64,000 nt of DNA from Verrucomicrobium sp. (GCA_017849585.1 JAFIGT010000035.1:49425-113424); one strand, 5' to 3'. Counted from the first letter of the stretch, positions 47,767 through 56,909 are shown. A program made the numbers and translations. Notes: a model not told the origin generated them from the letters alone.

Positions 47767-49422
47767 TCACGCCTCATCCAGCTCATTGAAACCAAACCGC
47801 CGCTCTTGTCCCTGCATCTTCCACCGCACCGGCACCGCGTTTTCCATCCAGTCCAACGGCTCCGCCAGTGGCAACGGTTGCGCCGCAACCGCCATCGCGG
47901 CTTTCATCGCCGCGTATTGTTGCGGACCGCACGCGGACGGATCGATCGATAGGAACAGCGGCGTTCCGCTGCCCGCCGCGAGATCGAGCCACGCCCGCGT
48001 CAGCGACCACGGGATCTGCGACGAGAACGGCACGCAATCCGCATCGATGGCGTAGAATGTCCCGTGTTGCGGCGCGCGAAACGCCAGCGTGTTCACCCCC
48101 ATCCGCCGGATGCGATCCCAGTCCAGCGTATTCGTCATCCAATCCAGGATCGTCGTGTCATCGCCCGTGCGCTGGATTTCCACCAGCCCCGCTGCGAGGT
48201 GACTGATCGTGTTGCAACCGATGATCGTCGTCTCCGGTCCCGCCGCCTCGCGAATCGCGCGATACAGGCCGAGCACAATCTCCGCCGTCGTGCGCGAACG
48301 ATCGGCGAAGGACCAACCATTCGCGGTCACCCCTTCCTGCGATGCCGTCATCTCGCAACCCCAACGCCCCGTCACATCGAACGTGCTGAAATCGTGTTTG
48401 ATCAATTCATAGCCCCACCCGCGCAAGCGGCCGATGTCCGCGCGCACGAGGTCCAGCACCTCCGGCACGCTCGGATCCAGTGCGTAACCGCCCGCCGCGT
48501 AGGACGGCTTCGGCGTTCGCACCTGCCACGATTCCGGCACCGGTTCATGCGTCAGCAGCGGTCGCATCCAGATGCCCGGACGTGCGCCGAGCACTTTGAT
48601 TTTTTGCGCCAACCCCGGCAGATCGGGGAAGAACTCCGTGCCCGTTTTCCACGGTCCACCGTGACAGATCGGATGCACGCCCGGCTCCGCCGCCTGCCAG
48701 CCATCATCGATCACCGACCACGGACGCGGCACGCCGTTGCCCGTTGGGTAGAGATCGAGAAAACGTTGCGTCGCTTCGAGAATCAGTGCCGTCGAATTCT
48801 TGCCGTACAACCAATACCAGTCATTGTGGCCTACCACCGGCTCCGATGGCAGGAGCGGTTGCGGACACAGCGCCGCACACAAACCGCGCGTCGCGGCGAA
48901 GGGCGTTTCGTTCGCCACGGGGGCGCGGTGAATGATCGTCGCCGCGCGCAACGTCCGCTCGCCCAATTGCACGCCCCGGCCGCCACAACGCACATCGAGT
49001 TCGAGCGTGATCCCGTCCGCATCCGTGCGCCAACTCGCGAGGCTTGCCGTTCCTGTTTCCACACCGAGACCGGTGGTCTGCGTGCCGTCGGTGAAGAGAA
49101 AATACCACGGCAGCGTTCGGTGCGGCACCTGACCCCGCCATTCCAGATCGCCGTAACTGCGCTCCCACGCATCACCGAGGATTCGCGTTTCAGCGGGAAA
49201 AGGATAACTCCATCGCAGCACCACGCGCTGCAAGGCTTTGGTCGGAGCCGTCACCGAGACCGACATTCGCGAGGCGGTCGGCATGGCCAGCGTCACCTCA
49301 GCGCCCGGAATTTCCCACCGCAATCGACTGCCTTCCATGGCGCGGGCCGATTGCGGCGACGGGTTCGATTCATCGAGGATAAAGACGCGATTCGGTGGAG
49401 TCAGAGCGAACAGGGAGTTCAT
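47767..49422 (-). CDS. GH36-like glycoside hydrolase (alpha-galactosidase-like)
   Basis: This protein of about 551 residues has the clan GH-D barrel features: WSVIDDGWQ at one strand end and WGYELIKHDFSTFD, where the aspartate of HDF is the likely nucleophile. An N-terminal beta-sandwich (about 1-180) precedes it. It would remove alpha-galactosyl units or a related sugar. No signal peptide is evident, so it may be cytoplasmic. ATG 49422 begins MNSLFAL; an in-frame start at 49440 is possible. It lies near no transport gene. Confidence 0.75.
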   Translation of the reverse strand: MNSLFALTPPNRVFILDESNPSPQSARAMEGSRLRWEIPGAEVTLAMPTASRMSVSVTAPTKALQRVVLRWSYPFPAETRILGDAWERSYGDLEWRGQVPHRTLPWYFLFTDGTQTTGLGVETGTASLASWRTDADGITLELDVRCGGRGVQLGERTLRAATIIHRAPVANETPFAATRGLCAALCPQPLLPSEPVVGHNDWYWLYGKNSTALILEATQRFLDLYPTGNGVPRPWSVIDDGWQAAEPGVHPICHGGPWKTGTEFFPDLPGLAQKIKVLGARPGIWMRPLLTHEPVPESWQVRTPKPSYAAGGYALDPSVPEVLDLVRADIGRLRGWGYELIKHDFSTFDVTGRWGCEMTASQEGVTANGWSFADRSRTTAEIVLGLYRAIREAAGPETTIIGCNTISHLAAGLVEIQRTGDDTTILDWMTNTLDWDRIRRMGVNTLAFRAPQHGTFYAIDADCVPFSSQIPWSLTRAWLDLAAGSGTPLFLSIDPSACGPQQYAAMKAAMAVAAQPLPLAEPLDWMENAVPVRWKMQGQERRFGFNELDEA

Positions 49423-49540
49423 GGATATGCGAGTAGTCAATCACGCCGCCGCCGCGCATAAAGCGTCCGTCCGATTTACATAACCCAGCCTTTGACTGTG
49501 AGCATGCTTCGTACTTTTGCCGCTTCCGCGGCAAAAATGT

Positions 49541-49595
49541 CGCACACCTAGCCAACGTAGCCAACCTAACGCAAACGCTTTTCCCGGATTTGTGC
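49541..49595 (-). repeat. Dispersed 55-bp repeat, copy B
   Basis: On the minus strand this matches 31353-31407 with seven mismatches in 55. It lies about 120 bases upstream of the GH36-like gene and reads toward it. Next to it, at 49515-49536, is a perfect 9-bp stem TTTTGCCGC/GCGGCAAAA with a TTCC loop; it does not have the orientation of a terminator. Confidence 0.7.
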
Positions 49596-49975
49596 TGAAA
49601 TACCCTTAAGCCAGAACTCCTTTTTCACTCAACAAGCCAAAATCGAACGATGCCAAACCGCTCGCTATTCCACGCTCTCTGTGCATGCGCTTTCTCCTCT
49701 CAGATTGGGGTTCAACACCATCGGAAAAGTGGAGACGTTGGGAGCGGTTCGGAGCGCGGTCCCGATTTTTGGTGCTTGCGTCCCCCGGCGTTTCCGGTAC
49801 TGTCACGGCAGTTAGATGAGCTTGGCTCATCGGTTTATTCGGCCTTCCGGCCGCAAATCGCTCCCTTAGTGGTCTTCGATGAGAGATTCTTCAGGGCAAT
49901 AATACTCATCGAAAAACCCATTGATCGGGTCGCTTGGATTGATTCCGCCCCCGATCGGAGAAAGTAAGTTCCGTT
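49596..49975. other. Long untranslated leader before the DEAD-box helicase gene
   Basis: No gene is supported here. A hairpin GATGAGC-TTG-GCTCATC (49815-49831) and a CGGCC/GGCCG repeat just after it suggest structured RNA. Cold-shock helicase genes often have long structured leaders, but a promoter was not located. Confidence 0.35.
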
Positions 49976-51520
49976 ATGTCACACAGTCATACTATGCCTA
50001 TGCCCATGTCCACCGCGCCCCAGGCGCCGGTAGCCCCGGCCACATCGGCCATCACCTTTGCCAGTCTCGCGCTGAACGAACCGCTGCAACACGCCCTCGC
50101 GGCGAAAAACTACATCGAACCTTCGCCCATTCAGGCGCAGTCGATTCCCCATTTGCTCGAAGGCCGCGACCTCATCGGTTGCGCCCAGACTGGCACCGGC
50201 AAGACCGCCGCGTTCGCGTTGCCGATCCTGCAGCACCTCACCACGAATCATAAACCGCACAACCCGCGCCGCCCCCGCGTGCTCGTTCTCGCTCCCACGC
50301 GTGAACTCGCCGCGCAGATCGGCCAGAGCTTTGCGGACTACGGTCGCAATTTGAAGATCACCCACACCACCGTCTTTGGTGGCGTCGGCATGGCCCCGCA
50401 AGTGCGCGCCCTGTCGCGTGGCGTGGATGTCGTTGTCGCCACTCCCGGTCGCCTTGCCGATCTGGAAAAGCAACGCCACATCGTGCTTGATGCCATCGAA
50501 GTGTTCGTCCTCGATGAGGCCGACCGCATGCTCGATCAAGGCTTCATCCACGAGATTCGCCGCATCATCAAGAAGCTGCCCGAGAAGCGCCAGTCGCTCC
50601 TCTTCTCCGCCACCATGCCGCGCGAGATCGAGGAACTGGCCAGCACCATCGTGCGCAATCCCGTGCGCGTTGCCGTTGTGCCCGAGTCCACCACTGCCGA
50701 GCGCATCGACCAGCATGTCTGCTTCGTCGACGCGACGGACAAGACCAAGCTCCTCGTTCACACGATCAAGAAGCACCAGGAAGGCCTCGTCCTCGTCTTT
50801 GTGCGCATGAAGCACATGGCCAATCGCATTGCCGAGCAGCTCGAAAAGAACGGCCTTCCCGCCGAAGCCATTCACGGAAACAAGTCGCAGGGCGCGCGTC
50901 AGCGTGCGCTGGAAAACTTCCGCACCGGCCGCAAACGCGTCATGGTCGCCACCGACATCGCCGCGCGCGGTATCGACGTGAAGGGCATCTCGCTCGTCAT
51001 CAATTACAATCTGCCGGAAGAACCCGAAGCGTACGTGCACCGCATCGGCCGCACCGCCCGCGCGGGCAAGGATGGCAAAGCCCTCTCCTTCTGCGACCGC
51101 ACCGAACGCTCGCTTTTGCGTGCGATCGAGCGGATCATCCGCCAGCCGGTTCCCGTGCTGCGCGATCAACCGTTTGCTCCGACCGCCCACACGCCCGAGC
51201 AACACGACGCGCTCGTCGACCGTCGTCCGAATTTTCGCGCGCAGGATAACAGCGGCGAATTCGCCCGTCCTCCTCGCAGCGGAGGATTCGGTGGCCGCCG
51301 TCCGTCGCAAGGTCATGGTGGTCGTCCCTCCCAGGGCCGTCCTTCGCACCCCGGTGCCCGTCCGGCCTCGTCCGCTCATCGTGGACCCCGCCCGGAGAGC
51401 AGCGCCCGTCCGGCGTTCAAACCCGATGGCACGCAGGACTACCGTCCTTCTGCCGGGGCGGCACGATCTGCTGGTTTTCGTGGGGGGCGTTCGCGTTTTG
51501 CCCTTCGCGCCCATCGCTAA
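49976..51520 (+). CDS. DEAD-box RNA helicase (RhlE-like)
   Basis: This 514-residue ATP-dependent helicase has all core motifs: Q motif (NYIEPSPIQAQSIP), I AQTGTGKT, Ia PTRELAAQ, Ib TPGRL, II DEAD, III SAT, V VATDIAARGID and VI HRIGRTAR. The C-terminal 120 residues are Arg/Gly/Ser/Pro-rich (RGG-like), which usually aids RNA binding. ATG 49976 may be replaced by downstream in-frame Met codons (49991, 49997 or 50006) before the Q motif. RNA remodelling in ribosome biogenesis or decay is expected. Confidence 0.95.
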   Translation: MSHSHTMPMPMSTAPQAPVAPATSAITFASLALNEPLQHALAAKNYIEPSPIQAQSIPHLLEGRDLIGCAQTGTGKTAAFALPILQHLTTNHKPHNPRRPRVLVLAPTRELAAQIGQSFADYGRNLKITHTTVFGGVGMAPQVRALSRGVDVVVATPGRLADLEKQRHIVLDAIEVFVLDEADRMLDQGFIHEIRRIIKKLPEKRQSLLFSATMPREIEELASTIVRNPVRVAVVPESTTAERIDQHVCFVDATDKTKLLVHTIKKHQEGLVLVFVRMKHMANRIAEQLEKNGLPAEAIHGNKSQGARQRALENFRTGRKRVMVATDIAARGIDVKGISLVINYNLPEEPEAYVHRIGRTARAGKDGKALSFCDRTERSLLRAIERIIRQPVPVLRDQPFAPTAHTPEQHDALVDRRPNFRAQDNSGEFARPPRSGGFGGRRPSQGHGGRPSQGRPSHPGARPASSAHRGPRPESSARPAFKPDGTQDYRPSAGAARSAGFRGGRSRFALRAHR

Positions 51521-51571
51521 CCGCGATTGGATGATTCAGGGACTCTCGGCAACGAGGAGTCCCGCTTGCCG

Positions 51572-51597
51572 AAAGCCTCTCATGATCGAGGGGCTTT
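51572..51597 (+). terminator. Intrinsic terminator after the helicase gene
   Basis: AAAGCCTCTCATGATCGAGGGGCTTTT forms a short GC stem with one bulge and a T run. An upstream stem GGGACTC/GAGTCCC (51539-51563) may add to it. Confidence 0.7.
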
Positions 51598-51624
51598 TGC
51601 TTTGGATCCATACTGTCGGGACTT

Positions 51625-52926
51625 TCAGCTGCCGAACTCGTTATCGAACAGCGTGATCTTGCCGATCCACCGTTTGAACACCTGCGTGCGCGACTTCACC
51701 GTCGTCCAGTGCAACGCGCACGAGATCAGCGCGCATAAAGCGATCACGCTCCCCATCGCATGCAGCGATGTGCCCACCCACGACCACAGCACCATGTGCG
51801 CGGCAGCGGCACCTGCGAGCGCGGCGAATAGAAATTGCATCGTCCCGATCAATGCCGACGCGCTGCCCGCTCGCTTGCCTTGATTTGCCAACGCGCAGGC
51901 TGTGCCGTTCGCGCCGACAAATCCCAGCGCCGTGAGCAAAACGAAAAGCGATCCCGCCAAGCCCCACAGTCCGCCCCAGCCCGTCCACGCCATCACCGCC
52001 ACGAGCGTTCCCGCCGCCGCCGCGGCGAGGGTGGAAACGTGCAGGATGCTATACGGCGCATGCGTTTTCAAAAGCGCGCGATTCACCTGTGACGCCCCGA
52101 TCAACCCGAGTGCATTCGCTCCGAAGAAAAAACCGAAATGCTCCGGCGTCACGCCGTAGTCTTGGATGAACACATTCGGTGACGCCATGATGTACGTGAA
52201 CATCGACGCTTGCGAAAACGCGACTGTCAGCGCTGGGATCAGAAAACTCCAGTCGCTCAGCACACCGCCGAAGGTGCGCACCACCGTGATCGGATGCGCC
52301 GCACCGCGCGTGCCGACCCAGCTTTCTTTCAGCCGAAACGCGGAGGCAAAAAAACACGCCACGCCGAATGCGGTGAGTAACCAGAAGATCGAACGCCAGC
52401 CGAACAGCGTCAGCAATTGACCGCCCAGAAACGGCGCGAGGATCGGCGCGATGCCCATCACCAGCGTGAGCTGCGACAACACCCGCGCCGCATTCGTCGC
52501 ATCGAAGCGGTCGCGCACGATGGCCCGCGCCATCACAATGCCCGAGCAACCGCCCAGCCCTTGCAGCAAGCGCCAGAATGTCAGACTCGCCGCCGTGCTT
52601 GCGATCGCGCAACCGATGGACGCCACCACATAGAGCAGTAGTCCCGCGAGCAGCGGTTTGATCCGGCCAAAGCGGTCGGAGAGCGGGCCGTAGAGCAATT
52701 GACCTCCCGCCATGCCCACGAAAAAGAGTGCCAACGTTTGCTGGATCGCCGCGCTCGGAACGCGCAGGTCAGTCGCGATCGCCGGAAACGCCGGCAGGTA
52801 CATGTCCGTCGTCAGCGGCGAGAACGCGGTCAGCGCGCCCAGGATCAGAATCAACTCCACGCCCGGCTTCGCCACGGCATGATCCCGGGACGAGGCGTGC
52901 GGAGAAGACGAGGACGAGTGCGACAT
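51625..52926 (-). CDS. Bcr/CflA-family multidrug efflux MFS transporter
   Basis: This 433-residue protein has 12 membrane segments. The N-terminal block TAFSPLTTDMYLPAFPAIATDL, the loop motif GPLSDRFGRIKPLL and motif C-like GIAPILAPFLGGQLL identify the Bcr/CflA (DHA1) group of proton-coupled drug and sulfonamide exporters. The first 20 residues are Ser/His-rich and probably cytoplasmic. It is convergent with the helicase gene. It appears intact. Confidence 0.93.
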   Translation of the reverse strand: MSHSSSSSPHASSRDHAVAKPGVELILILGALTAFSPLTTDMYLPAFPAIATDLRVPSAAIQQTLALFFVGMAGGQLLYGPLSDRFGRIKPLLAGLLLYVVASIGCAIASTAASLTFWRLLQGLGGCSGIVMARAIVRDRFDATNAARVLSQLTLVMGIAPILAPFLGGQLLTLFGWRSIFWLLTAFGVACFFASAFRLKESWVGTRGAAHPITVVRTFGGVLSDWSFLIPALTVAFSQASMFTYIMASPNVFIQDYGVTPEHFGFFFGANALGLIGASQVNRALLKTHAPYSILHVSTLAAAAAGTLVAVMAWTGWGGLWGLAGSLFVLLTALGFVGANGTACALANQGKRAGSASALIGTMQFLFAALAGAAAAHMVLWSWVGTSLHAMGSVIALCALISCALHWTTVKSRTQVFKRWIGKITLFDNEFGS

Positions 52927-52991
52927 GAAGTCACCAGCCTAGAACTGATGACCTCCATTTGAAAAGAAATACACAGGCCCGACTGCGGGCC

Positions 52992-53300
52992 TTACTTCAG
53001 TGGCGGCAGGAAACGAATCCGCGTCACTTCGAGCGGAAACATTTCGCCCGGCAGATAGCGCAATTCCACCCGGCTGCCCACCTTCAGATATTCCAGCGTC
53101 GAGATATGGAAGAACTTCACCTGTCCATTGGCATCCACCGCGGTGAAGGAATGACCCGGACGATTCCCGTTGCTATTCACCGCCGTCACCGTGCCCTGCC
53201 ACGCCACCGGCTCGGCAGCCTGTGCGGTCGAAACCGATTGCAAACCCAGAACAGCGCTCAACACCAACGCGAACAGAAGGCTCTTGATCATGCCTGACAT
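52992..53300 (-). CDS. Small secreted protein of unknown function
   Basis: This 102-residue protein has a signal peptide (cleavage near AQAAEP) and a short beta-rich mature domain (WQGTVTAVNSNGNRPGHSF...FFHISTLEYLKVGSRVEL) that looks like an OB- or SH3-type barrel. I do not know the family. ATG 53300 and ATG 53291 are both possible. It lies about 215 bases before the disrupted tRNA-Ser. Confidence 0.6.
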   Translation of the reverse strand: MSGMIKSLLFALVLSAVLGLQSVSTAQAAEPVAWQGTVTAVNSNGNRPGHSFTAVDANGQVKFFHISTLEYLKVGSRVELRYLPGEMFPLEVTRIRFLPPLK

Positions 53301-53515
53301 GTTACGATCCGCCGTACGGACCAACAACCCCGCAAAGGTTACATTTCCGTGACAGGGCACCCCGCCTCCAGCCCCTGCCATCTTCCAAGCTCCTTGTGAT
53401 TAACCCGATCTGGCGCGTTTAATTTGCTTGCCCGAAACAAATGCCAATGCAAAATGGCCTCCCAGATGTAGCTCAGGCTGGTTCCCGGCCCGAGTGGACA
53501 TCACACCGATTTTCA

Positions 53516-53558
53516 GGAGCTGTGGCCGAGTGGCTGAAGGCGATGGTTTGCTAAACCA
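53516..53558 (+). tRNA. tRNA-Ser(GCU), truncated: 5' half only
   Basis: The sequence GGAGCTG-TG-GCC...GGC-G-ATGGT-TTGCTAA-ACCA has the acceptor 5' strand, D arm and anticodon arm of a tRNA-Ser with anticodon GCT. Similarity ends after position 42 (ACCA, then C where T is expected to pair with A27). No variable arm, T arm or 3' acceptor strand follows; instead AT-rich sequence begins. I read this as a tRNA gene split by island integration at the anticodon stem. No second half was found in the window. Confidence 0.8.
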
Positions 53559-53800
53559 CATCTACTTTTGTAAGTATTGAAGCTACAATTATTTATAAAA
53601 GTCAAATTATAATAAATAATCTGTAGATTTGTAGACTTCTGTAGACGGATTCCTACGGTTATTTTCGTGTTTTAGCCATTTGAACTGATGGAAAGACACA
53701 CGAATAGTCAAAAGCGCCTATAAACGATCCTGAGAAGATCTGGAGGGGGTTTAGAACCTTACGATAGTAGGTACAAAACCCGTGATTAGGCACTCATGGA
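53559..53800. other. Island left end with direct repeats
   Basis: AT-rich sequence starts here. Three TGTAGA repeats at about 53621-53645 (CTGTAGA, TTGTAGAC, CTGTAGAC) and a GTAG/CTAC hairpin look like tyrosine-recombinase arm sites next to an attachment point. No coding sequence is supported until the gene ending at 53801. Confidence 0.45.
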
Positions 53801-54493
53801 CTAGAGATGACGTATATCTTCTCTCTCTAATTTTTCCAAAATAGCTCGAGCAATAGGATCAACTTGACTAAACGTTCCGGGAACAAAATCCAATGCCCCT
53901 GCTCCAGCTACGTCTTCTGGTCGAAACCGTGTGGTGACATTGCTTTCCGCCCTCAATGCTTGAATGTGGTCATTCGATGCTGGCGGCTGCGTCTTCATTG
54001 GATCTTGAAGACATTCTATTATGTGGTTTTTCCAAATCTCGTCTCCTTCACGAGAGGGAGGCCAAGTTTCAAAATCTAAAAGATTTATTCCAGCTATTTG
54101 AAAAACCGCCATTACAAAAGTAGCGCAGGTTAATCCGTACCGATTTGGACCAAATAAATAAGCGCCTGTCGTTGAATCTAAGCAGTCATTTGGTGAACTG
54201 AATGCGTATGTTAATCTTCCCCTATTTTCTCCGAATACTTGCCGACAACGAGCCGCTACTTGTCTAGCCCGCAATGGATGAATCGGAAGTTCAATCCAAG
54301 CATAATAGGGATCTGGCTTTTCATTATTTATTAGTTGATGGTGCCAAGCAAAATGGAGCAAAGAAACCTGTTTTTGATCTTCGCTTTTGTGAAAAATCCC
54401 TACATGTCTTTGCCCTTTGGATACAATAGTTATGGCAATTGCAACCTTGGGGATTTCAGAATACGAGCGTTCCTTATAACTATAAACCCGCAT
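53801..54493 (-). CDS. Permuted NlpC/P60 (YiiX-like) papain-fold protein, unknown function
   Basis: This 230-residue protein has RHVGIFH (His30) near the N-terminus and YGLTCATFVMAV (Cys123) in the second half, the order seen in circularly permuted NlpC/P60 proteins. It therefore may be a cysteine hydrolase of peptide, amide or acyl bonds. It is the last gene of a three-gene unit, 17 bases after the previous stop, and is the one nearest to the tRNA. No signal peptide is seen, so it would act in the cytoplasm. A+T-rich codon usage unlike the rest of the window. The family call is by motif only. Confidence 0.5.
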   Translation of the reverse strand: MRVYSYKERSYSEIPKVAIAITIVSKGQRHVGIFHKSEDQKQVSLLHFAWHHQLINNEKPDPYYAWIELPIHPLRARQVAARCRQVFGENRGRLTYAFSSPNDCLDSTTGAYLFGPNRYGLTCATFVMAVFQIAGINLLDFETWPPSREGDEIWKNHIIECLQDPMKTQPPASNDHIQALRAESNVTTRFRPEDVAGAGALDFVPGTFSQVDPIARAILEKLEREDIRHL

Positions 54494-54510
54494 ACTAGTT
54501 TATTGCCGCC

Positions 54511-55173
54511 CTAACTTTCTAATCCTACTAGCAAATTATCTTCCCAAATACCTCTATCTTTTAGTGAAGTTTCAACTTTTTCGAAAAAGACCGTTCGAGA
54601 AGGCAGTTTACTTTTTGCCGGCAAGCTGGCGGTAAGGATACCAAGCAGCAAATCAGGAGAAAGATCATCAACATCAATGTTTGATAAAAGTTGATCTACC
54701 TCATCAAATCGTTCACTTCTTAGCAGACCATCAATTTTATCATACAAAATATCAAGAGCTGCATCGTGATTTCCTAAAGTATCTAATCTAGCAACATGGT
54801 CCAAAAAGCTATTCTGCAAAAGATGGATTCCACCAAATTCAACATTTCCTTTCAAAGGCCATCTACCTTCAGAAAAGGATTCGAAGAAATGCGTCCAAAC
54901 ATGTCTTCTGGTTGATTGAAGAAAATCTTCTATGTTGCTGAATTCAGCCAAATTAAAAGCAACAGAATTATCTACCCAGTAAACGATCATAAACCCCATT
55001 TTTTCAACTTCAATGGGTTCGTTCCACTCCCGCTTCAAACCGTCGGTTCTGAGATATTCTTTCTTTCCCGCTTGTTGTTGGCGACCTGCATTTGGATATA
55101 CCCGAGTGCTATTTAGGTACGTTTCTCTATGCAATGTCTTCGCATCCAATCCCCATTCTTCAGCTTGGTTCAT
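54511..55173 (-). CDS. Island protein of unknown function, helical C-terminus
   Basis: This 220-residue protein has a mixed N-terminal part (FMIVYWVDNSVAFNLAEF) and a helical C-terminal part with a DEVDQLLSNIDVDDLSPDLLLGILTA stretch. I recall similar helical tails in uncharacterised bacterial proteins but know no name. Its ATG overlaps the stop of the upstream gene (ATGA at 55170-55173) and the next gene follows 17 bases on, so the three are coupled. Confidence 0.55.
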   Translation of the reverse strand: MNQAEEWGLDAKTLHRETYLNSTRVYPNAGRQQQAGKKEYLRTDGLKREWNEPIEVEKMGFMIVYWVDNSVAFNLAEFSNIEDFLQSTRRHVWTHFFESFSEGRWPLKGNVEFGGIHLLQNSFLDHVARLDTLGNHDAALDILYDKIDGLLRSERFDEVDQLLSNIDVDDLSPDLLLGILTASLPAKSKLPSRTVFFEKVETSLKDRGIWEDNLLVGLES

Positions 55174-55853
55174 TCGTCACCTTTCCCTGGAATAATAGTG
55201 GCTATCTCTGCTTTATTTTCCAGAAGAGCTTTAGCTGTTCCTGACTTTTTGAGACTTCGTTCGCATTGCTTTATTAAAGATTTAATGTCGTCTTCATCTA
55301 ATGCCAAATTCAAGACATGAGTACCCTCAAGATTATCATACCGTAAAAGGAGCGAATGCGAAATCACAGTTCCGCAAATTACGCTGGCATCGTCATTAAA
55401 TACAGGACGTATATCCGTGAGAATTCGTGCTCTTTGAAGCAATTCGGAATGTTCGTAAGAAAGGTCAAGGGCTTTTGCAGAAAGCCGGATAATTTCTAAA
55501 TCAAACAGTTCTCTTACCAATTTGGAAACAGAGTTCCAGCGGTTCCATTCTTCTTCCGACCACGATGCTTCAGCACGAAGACTCGCAGAAAGCCCTGTAA
55601 ATACTTGTTCGGTAGAAAGGCGAAGCTGCCTGACTAAACCGTGTAACGAAAGAAGTTGGCGTAGTAACGACTCGCTACCCCCTTTGGCATCCAATGACGT
55701 TGAAAGCTTTTTACCAATTTCAATCGGTAAAACCGGTACAGACTTAGTTTTTTTGAGCTCTTCGATTCCATGACGAAGTGCAGCTTCGTCTAAATCTCGA
55801 ATTATTTGCCAGTCGGTTATTTGATGCTTGGAGAGGCGAAATTGAGGTGTCAT
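55170..55853 (-). CDS. Island protein of unknown function, first of the coupled trio
   Basis: This 227-residue protein is mostly helical (residues about 10-140) with a C-terminal sheet-plus-helix stretch (ICGTVISHSLLLRYDNLEGTHVLNLALDEDDIKSLIKQCERSL). Uncharacterised proteins with such a tail exist in many bacteria; no function is known to me. ATG 55853 is preferred to a GTG at 55862. Its stop overlaps the start of the next gene. Confidence 0.55.
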   Translation of the reverse strand: MTPQFRLSKHQITDWQIIRDLDEAALRHGIEELKKTKSVPVLPIEIGKKLSTSLDAKGGSESLLRQLLSLHGLVRQLRLSTEQVFTGLSASLRAEASWSEEEWNRWNSVSKLVRELFDLEIIRLSAKALDLSYEHSELLQRARILTDIRPVFNDDASVICGTVISHSLLLRYDNLEGTHVLNLALDEDDIKSLIKQCERSLKKSGTAKALLENKAEIATIIPGKGDE

Positions 55854-55976
55854 GGTAACCACATCTCAAGGTTCATCATGCTCATAAATGTCAACAATAC
55901 AGTTTGGACTTATAAGTGCAAGAAATAGCTCCGGGGGATTATTGGGCTAAAACAGGGTTCAGAATACGCTACCATA

Positions 55977-56810
55977 CTACCCATCAAGTCTCTTATGCGT
56001 GGCCCTAAATTCGGCAACAGCATTCATTTGCTGTTGGAGGAGGGGCATTGGTATCATGCATTTTGGAGTATCAGTGGGTTCCCACGGATGAACAGTATCG
56101 GTTACTGCCAACAGATTCGAACACCCTTGTTCTTCCAAAAATATTTTTTCGTCTTTACACCATTTCATTAACAATAAAATTGTTTTGAAATAAGAACTTC
56201 CAACAAAACAGTAATTTCCCAATACCTTAGGTCTTGGAAAACCAAAGTCATGGTCGGATTGACGAATAGATTGGATCATTTTCGGGTCCATTAACTCCCT
56301 GTCTAAGGTATGGACATAAGAGTATGCTTTCGGGTCCAAAATACCGTTGTGTCGTTCAAGTATTCTATTACTCCTCTCCTTAAAATCGGAAAAGTTTGTG
56401 AAAACCCAACTCCAACACGGTACTTTGGGTGTAACTTGAGCCATACTATCGAGATGCAAGCAACTTGCTATTTTTCCCGTCCATTCTTCGGATAACAATA
56501 CATCAATATTCTCTGGAGGCGGTCCCGGTACCGAAACACGTGCAGCGTCGATCCAAAAGGATAGAATTCGAGATGTCAAAAGCCGAACGTCCTCATACGC
56601 ACTTGTTCTTTGTGGAAGATTTCTTTTTAGCTCGAGACGCTGAATGAGATAATCGATAACAAAAACAGTCGCTGCAATTCCAAGAGTTTCTGTAAAGGCA
56701 TTTAGACCAAAGTCACTAATAGAATTTTCTCCAAAAATCCAAAGTGAAAAACAAAATGCAGCTACGATACTCAGAATTCCAGCAATGAGTATTTTCTCGT
56801 TAATTTTCAC
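55977..56810 (-). CDS. Two-span membrane protein of unknown function
   Basis: This 277-residue protein has two N-terminal membrane helices (about 7-27 and 39-57) and a cytoplasmic domain of about 215 residues. The start codon is GTG at 56810. No catalytic motif is seen. It lies between the coupled trio and two further membrane proteins, all on the same strand with 60-115-base gaps, so co-transcription is possible. Confidence 0.6.
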   Translation of the reverse strand: MKINEKILIAGILSIVAAFCFSLWIFGENSISDFGLNAFTETLGIAATVFVIDYLIQRLELKRNLPQRTSAYEDVRLLTSRILSFWIDAARVSVPGPPPENIDVLLSEEWTGKIASCLHLDSMAQVTPKVPCWSWVFTNFSDFKERSNRILERHNGILDPKAYSYVHTLDRELMDPKMIQSIRQSDHDFGFPRPKVLGNYCFVGSSYFKTILLLMKWCKDEKIFLEEQGCSNLLAVTDTVHPWEPTDTPKCMIPMPLLQQQMNAVAEFRATHKRLDG

Positions 56811-56909
56811 GATAAAAGAAGTGTTTTGTTACTTTTAATTGCGGTCAAGATTTGTTCATTTGATTAAAAAAGAAACTTTGCCGAATATGGTAGATTCAAT
56901 CAACCGCTT

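Noticed and set aside
49515..49536. Perfect 9-bp hairpin taken first for a terminator
   Set aside because: T residues are on the 5' side and A residues on the 3' side on both readings, the wrong arrangement for an intrinsic terminator.
49979..51514. Long antisense open frame over the DEAD-box helicase gene
   Set aside because: It covers nearly the whole helicase gene in reverse and has low-complexity Arg/Gly content.
53461..53510. Stretch with TAGCTCAGGCTGGTTCCCGG resembling tRNA D-arm text
   Set aside because: No matching acceptor or T arm can be paired around it, so it is not a second tRNA gene.
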